Assembly (NCBI GenBank): GCA_036015235.1
Contig: CP107926.1
Span: 3,290,001-3,354,000 of the forward strand
Direction: 5' to 3'
DNA: 64,000 nucleotides
Origin: Streptomyces sp. NBC_00433
GTDB taxonomy: Bacteria; Actinomycetota; Actinomycetes; Streptomycetales; Streptomycetaceae
Below are positions 33,045 through 41,266 of this stretch, in pieces; the stretch's first letter is position 1; the number at the start of each line of letters is the position of its first letter. A program made the position numbers and the translations under genes. The notes under the pieces were generated by a model. The model worked only from the letters and a program-made list of their open reading frames with translations, had not been told where the DNA came from and did no database searches.

Positions 33045-33908
33045 ATGTCCCACGGAGCTATCTCCGTCGTGCACGGCAACGGCTCGGTCCGGACCAGGCT
33101 CGCGCTGCTGGCCGGTTCTCTCGTCACGATGCTCGCGATGGCGCTCGCCGCACCCGGCACCGCGCACGCGGCGAATTCCGGTCACATGACCCACCCCGAC
33201 CTCGACTGGCTGGGCTCCCAGATCCAGATCCACGAGGGCAGGAGCGCCCCCGGGGACTCCAAGGTCGTCACCGCGGCGGTCACCCAGACCCCCGGGATGG
33301 ACGTCTCCAGCTACCAGGGCAACGTGAACTGGGCGGGTGCCTGGTCCAACGGCGCGAAGTTCGCGTACGTCAAGGCGACCGAGGGCACCTCCTACACCAA
33401 CCCCAACTTCACGCAGCAGTACAACGGCTCATACAACGTCGGCATGATCCGCGGCTCCTACCACTTCGCCCTGCCCGACGTGTCGACAGGCGCGGCGCAG
33501 GCCGACTACTTCGTGGCGCACGGCGGCGGCTGGTCCAAGGACGGCAAGACGCTCCCCGGCGCGCTGGACATGGAGTACAACCCCTACGGCGCCACCTGCT
33601 ACGGCAAGACGGCCGGCGGAATGGTCAGCTGGATCACGTCGTTCTCGAACGAATACCACGCCAAGACCGGCCGCTACCCGACGATCTACACCTCCACCAG
33701 CTGGTGGAGCACCTGCACGGGCAACAGCGGCGCCTTCAGCGCCGGCAACGCGCTCTGGGTCGCCCGCTACGCCGGCACCGTCGGCACCCTCCCGGCCAAC
33801 TGGGGCTACCAGACCTTCTGGCAGTGGGCCGACTCCGGCACCTTCCCCGGTGACCAGGACCGCTTCAACGGCGCGCTGGACCGCGTCAAGGCCTACGCCA
33901 ACGGCTGA
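33045..33908 (+). CDS. secreted GH25 lysozyme (N-acetylmuramidase)
   Basis: A 287-residue exported glycosidase. Residues 1-43 form a signal peptide ending AHA. A spacer follows, and the GH25 domain starts at GMDVSSYQGNVNW (first catalytic Asp). GALDMEYNPYGATC carries the acidic pair of the active site, and the C-terminus has WGYQTFWQWADSG. It cleaves beta-1,4 bonds of peptidoglycan between MurNAc and GlcNAc, as in Streptomyces cellosyl-type enzymes. ATG at 33045 has GGAGG six bases upstream. A hairpin terminator follows at 33926. Confidence 0.93.
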   Translation: MSHGAISVVHGNGSVRTRLALLAGSLVTMLAMALAAPGTAHAANSGHMTHPDLDWLGSQIQIHEGRSAPGDSKVVTAAVTQTPGMDVSSYQGNVNWAGAWSNGAKFAYVKATEGTSYTNPNFTQQYNGSYNVGMIRGSYHFALPDVSTGAAQADYFVAHGGGWSKDGKTLPGALDMEYNPYGATCYGKTAGGMVSWITSFSNEYHAKTGRYPTIYTSTSWWSTCTGNSGAFSAGNALWVARYAGTVGTLPANWGYQTFWQWADSGTFPGDQDRFNGALDRVKAYANG

Positions 33909-33925
33909 CCGCCGCCGACAGCGAA

Positions 33926-33965
33926 GAGCGGCCCCTTCCCCCTGGCGCGGGGGGAGGGGCCGCTC
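33926..33965. terminator. bidirectional hairpin between the GH25 gene and lon
   Basis: GAGCGGCCCCTTCCCC pairs with GGGGAGGGGCCGCTC, with one bulged T, around a loop of about nine bases. It lies 18 bp after the GH25 stop and 30 bp from the lon stop, where two convergent transcripts would end. Confidence 0.75.
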
Positions 33966-33995
33966 GGCGTCCACGGCACGGGACCGTACCGACCG

Positions 33996-36422
33996 TCAGG
34001 CGGCCACCGCTACCTCGCGGAGGGCGGCGTCGGCCTCGGCCGGCTCCAGGGCCAGCGCCAGCACCTGGCGGACGTCGCCGACCGGGTGGACGTCGAGGGC
34101 GTCCAGGATCTCGGCGGGGACGTCGTCCAGGTCCGCCTCGTTCCGCTTGGGGATCACCACGGTGGTGATCCCGGCCCGGTGCGCGGCCAGCAGCTTCTGC
34201 TTGACCCCGCCGATCGGCAGCACCCGCCCGGTCAGCGAGACCTCACCGGTCATCGCCACGTCGGTGCGCACCCGGCGCCCCGACAGCAGCGACGCCAGCG
34301 CGGTCGTCATCGTGACACCGGCGCTCGGCCCGTCCTTGGGCACCGCCCCGGCCGGCACGTGGATGTGCACGCCCCGCTCCTTGAGGTCGCCGACCGGCAG
34401 CTCCAGCTCGGCGCCGCGCGACCGCAGGAAGGACAGCGCGATCTGCGCGGACTCCTTCATCACGTCGCCCAGCTGCCCGGTGAGCTGCAGCCCCGACCCG
34501 CCGGTCTCCGGGTCGGCCAGCGACGCCTCGATGTAGAGGACGTCACCGCCCGCGCCGGTCACCGCGAGCCCGGTCGCGACCCCGGGCACCGCCGTACGCC
34601 GCTCCTCCGGGTCCTGCGCGGACTCCGGCACATGGTGCGGCCGGCCGATCAGGCCGCGCAGGTCGTCGGGGCCGACGGCGAAGGGCAGCTTCTGGTCGCC
34701 CAGCTCGTGCCGCGCGGCGATCTTGCGCAGGATGCGCGCGACCGTACGCTCCAGCGCCCGCACCCCGGCCTCCCGGGTGTATTCGCCGGCCAGCCGGCGC
34801 AGCGCGTCCTCCTCCAGGGTCACCTCGCCGGTGTCCAGGCCGGCCCGCTCCAGCTGGCGCGGCAGCAGGTGGTCGCGGGCGATGACGACCTTCTCGTCCT
34901 CGGTGTAGCCGTCCAGCCTGACCAGCTCCATCCGGTCGAGCAGCGGCTCGGGGATGGACTCCAGGACATTCGCCGTGGCCAGGAAGACCACGTCGGACAG
35001 GTCGAGCTCGACTTCCAGGTAGTGGTCGCGGAAGGTGTGGTTCTGCGCCGGGTCCAGGACTTCGAGCAGGGCCGCGGCGGGGTCGCCGCGGTAGTCGGAG
35101 CCGACCTTGTCGATCTCGTCGAGCAGCACCACCGGGTTCATCGACCCGGCCTCCTTGATGGCCCGGACGACCCGGCCGGGCAGCGCGCCGACATACGTCC
35201 TGCGGTGGCCGCGGATCTCGGCCTCGTCCCGCACACCGCCGAGCGCGACCCGGACGAACTTGCGCCCCATCGCCCGCGCCACGGACTCGCCCAGCGACGT
35301 CTTCCCGACGCCGGGCGGCCCGACCAGCGCCAGCACCGCGCCGCCGCGGCGGCCGCCCACCACGCCCAGGCCGCGGTCGGCCCGGCGCTTGCGCACCGCC
35401 AGGTATTCGGTGATGCGCTCCTTGACGTCGTCGAGGCCGGAGTGGTCGGCGTCCAGCACCGCGCGGGCGCCGGCGACGTCGTAGGTGTCCTCGGTGGTCG
35501 TCTGCCACGGCAGTTCCAGGACGGTGTCCAGCCAGGTGCGGATCCAGCTGCCCTCGGGTGAGGCGTCGGAGGACCGCTCCAGCTTCTCGACCTCCTTCAG
35601 CGCCGCCTCGCGCACCTTCTCGGGCAGGTCGGCGGCCTCGACGCGGGCGCGGTAGTCGTCGGCCTCGTCCTCCGGGTCGCCGTTCAGCTCGGACAGCTCC
35701 TTGCGGACCGCGTCGAGCTGCTGGCGCAGCAGGAACTCGCGCTGCTGCTTCTCCATGCCCTCCTGGACGTCCTTGCGGATCGTGTCGGCCACGTCCTGCT
35801 CGGCCAGGTGGTCGCGCAGCCACTGCGTGGCCAGCTTCAGCCGGGCCACCGGGTCCACGGTCTCCAGCAGCTCCACGCGCTGCTCGGCGCTCAGGAAGGG
35901 GCTGTAGCCGGAATTGTCGGCGAGCAGGCTCACGTCGTCGATCTGCTGGACGCGGTCCACCACCTGCCAGGCACCGCGCTTGCGCAGCCAGCTGGTGGCC
36001 AGCGCCTTGTACTCCTTCATCAGCTCGGCCACCGCGCCGGGCGACTCCGCGACCGCGGGCTCCTCCATGACGGTGCCCTCGACCCACAGCGCGGCCCCGG
36101 GCCCGGTGGTGCCCGCGCCGATCCTGATCCGCGTACGCCCCTTGATCACGGCCCCGGGGTCGCCGTCGGACAGCCGCCCGACCTGCTCCACGGTGCCGAG
36201 CGTGCCGGCGGCGGCGTACTTCCCGTCGATCCGCGGCACCAGCAGCACCCGCGGCTTCCCGCCACTCCCGGCGGGATGCGCGGCCTGCGCGGCCTCCACG
36301 GCGGCACGTACCTCGGAATCCGACAGGTCGAGCGGCACGACCATGCCGGGCAGCACGACTTCCCCGTCCAGCGGAAGCACGGGCAGGGTCAGCGGGTTGG
36401 AGGGGATGGACTCAATCGGCAT
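33996..36422 (-). CDS. lon: ATP-dependent protease Lon
   Basis: An 808-residue cytoplasmic AAA+ protease. Residues 10-200 form the LonN substrate domain (LPVLPLDGEVVLPGMVVPLD) and 200-330 a coiled-coil region. The AAA+ module has Walker A GPPGVGKT and Walker B VVLLDEIDK. The C-terminal Ser-Lys protease has S700 in PKDGPSAGVT and K743 in GVKQKLL, 43 residues apart as in E. coli Lon. It degrades misfolded and regulatory proteins. ATG at 36422 has GAGGAG seven bases upstream. A HAIR box upstream predicts HspR control. Confidence 0.96.
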   Translation of the reverse strand: MPIESIPSNPLTLPVLPLDGEVVLPGMVVPLDLSDSEVRAAVEAAQAAHPAGSGGKPRVLLVPRIDGKYAAAGTLGTVEQVGRLSDGDPGAVIKGRTRIRIGAGTTGPGAALWVEGTVMEEPAVAESPGAVAELMKEYKALATSWLRKRGAWQVVDRVQQIDDVSLLADNSGYSPFLSAEQRVELLETVDPVARLKLATQWLRDHLAEQDVADTIRKDVQEGMEKQQREFLLRQQLDAVRKELSELNGDPEDEADDYRARVEAADLPEKVREAALKEVEKLERSSDASPEGSWIRTWLDTVLELPWQTTTEDTYDVAGARAVLDADHSGLDDVKERITEYLAVRKRRADRGLGVVGGRRGGAVLALVGPPGVGKTSLGESVARAMGRKFVRVALGGVRDEAEIRGHRRTYVGALPGRVVRAIKEAGSMNPVVLLDEIDKVGSDYRGDPAAALLEVLDPAQNHTFRDHYLEVELDLSDVVFLATANVLESIPEPLLDRMELVRLDGYTEDEKVVIARDHLLPRQLERAGLDTGEVTLEEDALRRLAGEYTREAGVRALERTVARILRKIAARHELGDQKLPFAVGPDDLRGLIGRPHHVPESAQDPEERRTAVPGVATGLAVTGAGGDVLYIEASLADPETGGSGLQLTGQLGDVMKESAQIALSFLRSRGAELELPVGDLKERGVHIHVPAGAVPKDGPSAGVTMTTALASLLSGRRVRTDVAMTGEVSLTGRVLPIGGVKQKLLAAHRAGITTVVIPKRNEADLDDVPAEILDALDVHPVGDVRQVLALALEPAEADAALREVAVAA

Positions 36423-36443
36423 GATCGCTCCTCGTGCAAGCAA

Positions 36444-36464
36444 GTTGAGTACACCTGACTCAAT
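36444..36464. promoter_or_regulatory. HAIR element (HspR operator) upstream of lon
   Basis: The sequence TTGAGT-N7-ACTCAA (36445-36463) matches the HspR-associated inverted repeat CTTGAGT-N7-ACTCAAG at every core base. It lies 22 bp upstream of the lon start codon. In Streptomyces, HspR represses dnaK, clpB and lon through such boxes, so heat-shock induction is expected. Confidence 0.85.
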
Positions 36465-36630
36465 GCAAGGCGCTCCGCCGGTGTTCCCGGATGAGTGTTC
36501 GCTCTGAGCGATCACCTCCGCGGCGCGCGTGACGGCCCCCGACCGCCGACCGCCGGCGACCGGGCCCGCCCACGGGCGTCCTGGCCGTGGGCCGGGAAAA
36601 CCGGTTGCCGGGGGACGTAACGTCGGAAGG

Positions 36631-37431
36631 GTGAGTGAGGACGACGTGATGTTGTTGGCCGCGTATGACGCGCAGATGCGCGGGGTGCCGGCGGTGCGGC
36701 CCGCGGGGACGCGGTATGAGGAGGACGGGGGGCTCGTGCGGGTCGTCGGGCAGTTCCGGGGGCTCGTGACGGCGCCGCGGGATGTCGGCGTGCGGGGGGC
36801 CGAGCTGGACGCGCTGATCGCCCGGCAGCGGGACTACTTCGCCGCGCGCGGTGAGGCCGTCGAGTGGAAGGTGCGCGGGCATGACGTGCCCGCCGACCTG
36901 ACCGAGCGGCTGCGCGCGGCCGGCTTCGCCGCCGAGGACCGCGAGACCGTGCTCGTCGCCCGCGCCGCCGAACTGGCCCAGGCCACCGCGGGCCGGCCGC
37001 TCCCCGACGGCGTCACCCTGCGGGAGGCCACCGCCGCGGCGGACCTGCGGGGCATCGGCGCGATGCTCAGCACCGTCTGGGGCATCGACATGCGCTGGCT
37101 CGGCGACGACCTGGCCGCCAGGATCGAGGCGGCGCCCGACCAGATCGCCGTCCTCGTCGCCGAGGCCGACGGCGGGATCGTCTCGGCCGCCTGGCTGGTC
37201 CACCGCCCCGGCACGCAGTTCGCCGGCCTGTGGGGCGGCTCCACCCTGGCCGGATACCGCGGCCGCGGTATTTACCACGCCCTCGTCGCCGCCCGCGCCC
37301 GGCTCGCCGCCGACCGCGGTGTCACCTATCTCCAGGTCGACGCGTCCGACGACAGCGCGCCCATCCTGCGGCGGCTCGGCTTCAGCGCCATCACGACGAC
37401 CACGCCCTACGTATGGACGCCCCCCGCATGA
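36631..37431 (+). CDS. GNAT family N-acetyltransferase
   Basis: A protein of about 266 residues with a C-terminal GNAT domain. The acetyl-CoA loop appears as LAGYRGRGIYHALVAARARLA, preceded by the beta strand FAGLWGGST and followed by YLQVDASDDSAPILRRLGF. The N-terminal half is less conserved and may bind the acceptor. The GTG start at 36631 is chosen; the GTG at 36646 and ATG at 36649 with an upstream GAGG are alternatives. The stop overlaps the nucleotidyltransferase start (ATGA), so the two are coupled. The acceptor substrate is unknown. Confidence 0.82.
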   Translation: MSEDDVMLLAAYDAQMRGVPAVRPAGTRYEEDGGLVRVVGQFRGLVTAPRDVGVRGAELDALIARQRDYFAARGEAVEWKVRGHDVPADLTERLRAAGFAAEDRETVLVARAAELAQATAGRPLPDGVTLREATAAADLRGIGAMLSTVWGIDMRWLGDDLAARIEAAPDQIAVLVAEADGGIVSAAWLVHRPGTQFAGLWGGSTLAGYRGRGIYHALVAARARLAADRGVTYLQVDASDDSAPILRRLGFSAITTTTPYVWTPPA

Positions 37432-38237
37432 GGCCGGGACTCGCCCCGGACGGCACGATCGTCCGCGAGGGCGCGCTGTCGAAGGTCCCCGCCGCCTACG
37501 CCCGGCTGCTGGACGAGACGCGGGACCGTATCCGCGCCGCCTTCCCCGCCGAGCGGCTGCACAGCGCGTACGTCTACGGCAGCATCCCGCGCGGTACGGC
37601 TCGCGCCGGGCGGTCCGACCTCGATCTGCTGGTCGTGCTGCGGGAGCCGCCGACCGCCGCCGACCGCTCCACCGCGGACCGCGTCGAAGCCGGCCTCGAC
37701 GCGGACTTCGACGTCATCGACGGCGTCGGGCTGCTGCTCTCCGACGTCGGCACGCTGCTCAGCGAGCTGGAGCGGTTCGACCTGGGATTCTTCGTGGCGT
37801 GCCTCTGCACGCCGCTGCTGGGTGAGGATCTGGCGGGTGCCTTGCCGCGGTACGTCCCGGACGGGCTGCTCGCCCGGGAGACCAACGGGGACCTCGGGCT
37901 CGCCCTGGCCCGGTGGGTCGAGCGGGCCGCCGCGGCACGTACCGAGGCGGAGCGCTCGGCGCTGTGCCGGGGCGCGGCCCGGCGGATCGTACGGACCGGC
38001 TTCACGCTGGTCATGCCGCGGTGGGGTGGGTGGACCAGCGAACTTGCCCTCCAGGCCGAGGTTTTCGCGACCTATTACCCCTCCCGGGGGGTGGACATGC
38101 GACGGGCCGCCGTCTGGGCCCGTACTCCCACCGCCGATCCGGCGGCTCTCAGCCTTCTCCTCGGCGAGCTCGCCCCTTGGCTGACCGCCACCTATCTCGC
38201 CGTCCACGGCCCGAAAACTCCCCGCCCCGCGTCCTGA
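37428..38237 (+). CDS. nucleotidyltransferase domain protein
   Basis: A 269-residue protein of the DNA polymerase beta-like nucleotidyltransferase superfamily. The motif YGSIPRGTARAGRSDLDLLV (about residues 45-64) provides GS and the D-x-D metal ligands. The remaining helical part resembles substrate-binding domains of MNT or aminoglycoside adenylyltransferases. It may adenylylate a small molecule or act as an antitoxin-like enzyme, but no HEPN partner is adjacent. Its start overlaps the GNAT stop, so the acetyltransferase and nucleotidyltransferase may share a role. Confidence 0.8.
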   Translation: MRPGLAPDGTIVREGALSKVPAAYARLLDETRDRIRAAFPAERLHSAYVYGSIPRGTARAGRSDLDLLVVLREPPTAADRSTADRVEAGLDADFDVIDGVGLLLSDVGTLLSELERFDLGFFVACLCTPLLGEDLAGALPRYVPDGLLARETNGDLGLALARWVERAAAARTEAERSALCRGAARRIVRTGFTLVMPRWGGWTSELALQAEVFATYYPSRGVDMRRAAVWARTPTADPAALSLLLGELAPWLTATYLAVHGPKTPRPAS

Positions 38238-38269
38238 CCCGCGCCTTGGTCGGTGGCTGCCGGTCTCCA

Positions 38270-38470
38270 CACGACGGTCCGTCGTGGTTGCGCGCGCAGT
38301 TCTCCCCCAGAGCTTCGCCTGGGGGGACCCCCACGCGCCCCTGAAAAACGCGTGCCCTCTGCGGCAGAGCCCAGCCCCTGCCAGGGGCAACAGCAGGTCG
38401 GCGGAGGGCGCAGGCCAAAAGGGGCGCGGGGAACTGCGCGGCCAGCCCCCACCGGGCCGCAGGCAGGACG
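38270..38470. repeat. composite palindromic intergenic repeat
   Basis: The gap between the nucleotidyltransferase and spermidine-synthase-like genes holds the CCCCCAGAGCTTCGCCTGGG core (38307-38326), with CGCAGTTCTC on the left. Further right, GGAACTGCGCGGCCAGCCCC forms the other half. The unit is the same family as at 58103-58160, but here about 100 bp separate the outer arms. No gene is seen. Confidence 0.7.
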
Positions 38471-38513
38471 CGGCGCGACGAGCCAGGGCGCGGCCGCGGC
38501 CTAAAATGGGGCG

Positions 38514-39194
38514 ATGTTCGCGCAAGACGACGCGCCGGTCGTGGTGGACCGGCAAAACGGCCCTGCCGGGGAAATCGTGCTCCGCAGACGCCGACGCGAG
38601 TACGAGATCATCGCCAACGGCTGCTTCCTGATGGACACCTCCGACGGCAGGTCGGAAAGGCTCCTGGTCGACGCCGCGCTGGAAGCGCTGGAAGCGCTGG
38701 GAAGGGACGCGCCCAGCGTCCTGCTCGGCGGCCTGGGAATCGGATTCTCGCTGGCCCGGGCGGCGGCCCAGCCGTGGGGGCGGATCGAGGTCGTGGAGCG
38801 GGAGGCCGCGGTCGTGGGGTGGCACCGCGAGGGGCCGCTGGGGGCGTATTCCGCGGGCGCCCTGGACGATCCGAGGGTGACGCTCGTCGAGGACGACCTG
38901 CTGGCGTACCTGCGGACGAGCACCGCCGGGTACGACGCGCTGTGCCTGGACATCGACAACGGTCCGGACTGGACAGTGACCGAGAACAACGGCAGTCTCT
39001 ACAGTCCCAGCGGCCTCGACGCCTGCCGGAACCGGCTCACGCCGGGCGGCGTCCTCGCAGTGTGGTCGGCGCAGCCGTCGGCCGCTTTCGAGGCGGCACT
39101 GCGGTCCGCGGGGTTCGAACGGGTGCACACCCTGGAGATCCCGGTGATCCGCGGGGTGCCGGATGTCGTGCACCTGGCACACCGGGCGTCGTAA
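38514..39194 (+). CDS. spermidine synthase-like SAM-dependent methyltransferase family protein
   Basis: A 226-residue cytoplasmic protein with a Rossmann-like fold of the polyamine synthase type. VLLGGLGIGFSLARAAA forms the glycine-rich loop (about residue 68), IEVVEREAAVVGW binds the ribose, and YDALCLDIDNGPDWT holds the catalytic acidic pair. It is shorter than true spermidine synthases and lacks their N-terminal beta domain, so the reaction is uncertain. The ATG at 38514 follows GGGGCG. It precedes a two-component system; a similar order near lon and the oxoglutarate dehydrogenase gene is conserved in streptomycetes (recollection). Confidence 0.78.
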   Translation: MFAQDDAPVVVDRQNGPAGEIVLRRRRREYEIIANGCFLMDTSDGRSERLLVDAALEALEALGRDAPSVLLGGLGIGFSLARAAAQPWGRIEVVEREAAVVGWHREGPLGAYSAGALDDPRVTLVEDDLLAYLRTSTAGYDALCLDIDNGPDWTVTENNGSLYSPSGLDACRNRLTPGGVLAVWSAQPSAAFEAALRSAGFERVHTLEIPVIRGVPDVVHLAHRAS

Positions 39195-39280
39195 GGCGTG
39201 ATGGTCACGGCAGCGGCCCGCCCCGTACGCTGCCGGGTATTCCAGGACGATTTTGTGGGGCGGAATTGGACGGCACGCAG

Positions 39281-39979
39281 ATGACGGGCGCTCAGCGCCG
39301 GGTGCTGGTGGTCGAGGACGACCAGACGATAACTCAGGCCATCGCGGCGCGGCTGCAGGCCGAGGGCTTCGCGGTACGGACCGCCGGCGACGGCCCGGCG
39401 GCGGTGGAGGCCGCGCACTCGTGGTCGCCCGACCTGCTGGTCCTCGACGTCATGCTGCCCGGCTATGACGGCCTTGAGGTGTGCCGCAGGGTGCAGGCGG
39501 ACCGGCCGGTGCCGGTGCTGATGCTGACCGCCAGGGACGACGAGACCGACATGCTGGTCGGCCTCGGGGTCGGCGCGGACGACTACATGACCAAGCCCTT
39601 CTCCATGCGGGAGCTGGCCGCCCGGGTGCATGTGCTGCTGCGCAGGGTGGAGCGGGCCGCGACGGCCGCGCACAGCCCGCGTGGTGCCGCGATCCACCTC
39701 GGCGACCTGGAGATCGACCACGCCCAGCGGCGGGTCAGGGTCGGCGGCGCGGACGTGCACCTGACGCCGACCGAGTTCGAGCTGCTGGTGTGCCTGGCGC
39801 AGCAGCCCAGGGCGGTGCTCTCCCGCGAGCAGTTGCTGGCCGAGGTGTGGGACTGGGCGGACGCGTCGGGCACCAGGACCGTGGACAGCCATGTGAAGGC
39901 GCTGCGCCGGAAGATCGGCGCCGACCGTATCCGTACGGTGCACGGCGTCGGGTACGCGCTGGAGATGCCCGCGAAGTGA
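39281..39979 (+). CDS. OmpR family response regulator
   Basis: A 232-residue two-component regulator. The receiver domain spans residues 6-120, with VVEDD, the phosphoacceptor D56 in LLVLDVMLPGYDG, the TARDDE switch and the conserved Lys in YMTKPF. The winged-helix effector spans about 135-230 (LTPTEFELLVCLAQQP, RTVDSHVKALRRKI, RTVHGVGYALE). ATG at 39281 is the chosen start, though its ribosome binding site is weak. It overlaps the kinase gene by 4 bp (GTGA). Targets are unknown. Confidence 0.93.
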   Translation: MTGAQRRVLVVEDDQTITQAIAARLQAEGFAVRTAGDGPAAVEAAHSWSPDLLVLDVMLPGYDGLEVCRRVQADRPVPVLMLTARDDETDMLVGLGVGADDYMTKPFSMRELAARVHVLLRRVERAATAAHSPRGAAIHLGDLEIDHAQRRVRVGGADVHLTPTEFELLVCLAQQPRAVLSREQLLAEVWDWADASGTRTVDSHVKALRRKIGADRIRTVHGVGYALEMPAK

Positions 39980-41049
39980 GGCGCATCTGGCGGTGGGTGT
40001 GGGCGGCGCTGCGGCCGTGGGATCCGTACCGGTCGATCAAGGCCGCGCTGCAGGCGCTGGTGCTGGTGTCGGTGCTGATCACCACGGGTCTGGTGATCCT
40101 GGCGATCCACTCGGCGACCGAGCTGCGGGTGATCACCATCTTCTCGGCGATCGCGTCGCTGCTGATCACCCAGATCGTGGCGAACGGCCTGACGGCGCCG
40201 CTGCGGGAGATGACGGCGGTCGCCAGGGCCATGGCGGGCGGCGACTACAGCCGCCGGGTGGCGCGGGTGCGCAGGGACGAGGTCGGCGAGCTGGCCGAGA
40301 CCTTCAACCGGATGGCCGCCGACCTGGCGGCCGCCGACCGGCACCGCAAGGAGCTGGTGGCGAACGTCTCACATGAGCTGCGGACCCCGATCGCGGCGCT
40401 GCGCGCGGTGCTGGAGAACGTGGTGGACGGGGTGTCGGCCGCCGACCCCGAGACGATGCGGATCGCGCTCCAGCAGACCGAGCGGCTGGGCAAGCTGGTC
40501 AGCCAGCTGCTCGACCTGTCGCGTCTTGACAGCGGGGCGGCGCGGCTCGACGCCAAGCGGTTCGAGGTGTGGCCCTACCTGTCGGCGGTGCTGAAGACGG
40601 CGAGCCTGGGCATGGGCTCCGGCGGCGGGTCGCGGTCCCGGGCGCGCGCCGACGTCCCGCTGCACCTGGACGTCTCGCCGCTGGAGCTGACGGCCTTCGC
40701 CGACGGCGAGCGGCTGCACCAGGTGGTGGCCAACCTGGTGGACAACGCCGTCAAGCACAGCCCCCCTGGCGGCCGGGTGACCGTACGGGCGCGTGGCGGC
40801 ACGGCGCCCGGCAGCCTGGAGATCGACGTCGTCGACGAGGGCCCCGGCATCCCGGAGGCCGACCGCGTACGGGTCTTCGAGCGCTTCCACCGCGGCTCCC
40901 ATCCGGGCGGCGACGGCGGTACGGGGCTGGGTCTCGCGATCGCCCGCTGGGCGGTGGATCTGCACGGCGGACGGATAGAGGTGGCCGAATCTCCTCGGGG
41001 CTGCCGGATTCACGTCACCCTTCCGGGTGCCGTCCCGGCCGCGCTTTGA
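39976..41049 (+). CDS. two-component sensor histidine kinase
   Basis: A 357-residue membrane kinase. A single hydrophobic hairpin (LQALVLVSVLITTGLVILAI, then ITIFSAIASLLITQIVANGL) leaves almost no extracellular domain, so the signal may be sensed in the membrane. HAMP spans about residues 70-120. The H-box is NVSHELRTPIA with H133 as phosphate acceptor. The N-box VDNAVKH, G1 VDEGPGIP and G2 GGTGLGLAIARW follow. The GTG start at 39976 overlaps the regulator stop, which couples their translation. Confidence 0.93.
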   Translation: MRRIWRWVWAALRPWDPYRSIKAALQALVLVSVLITTGLVILAIHSATELRVITIFSAIASLLITQIVANGLTAPLREMTAVARAMAGGDYSRRVARVRRDEVGELAETFNRMAADLAAADRHRKELVANVSHELRTPIAALRAVLENVVDGVSAADPETMRIALQQTERLGKLVSQLLDLSRLDSGAARLDAKRFEVWPYLSAVLKTASLGMGSGGGSRSRARADVPLHLDVSPLELTAFADGERLHQVVANLVDNAVKHSPPGGRVTVRARGGTAPGSLEIDVVDEGPGIPEADRVRVFERFHRGSHPGGDGGTGLGLAIARWAVDLHGGRIEVAESPRGCRIHVTLPGAVPAAL

Positions 41050-41266
41050 CGCAAAGTGCCGGTCGTGCACGTGCAGCGTGACGACGACTTCCGGCCGGGG
41101 AACCCTCAAGAGGGACCAATTTCCCGCCAGGAACCGCTCCGAAACCAGATTTCGGGTGTGACTTGCGCGACGACTGGGCCCCGGGCCTGCGGCGGAGGCT
41201 CCGGTAGGCGTAGCCTGTATTTCCGCTGTCCACCATCTTGTGAAGCGGAAGAGGGCGGTTACCGCC

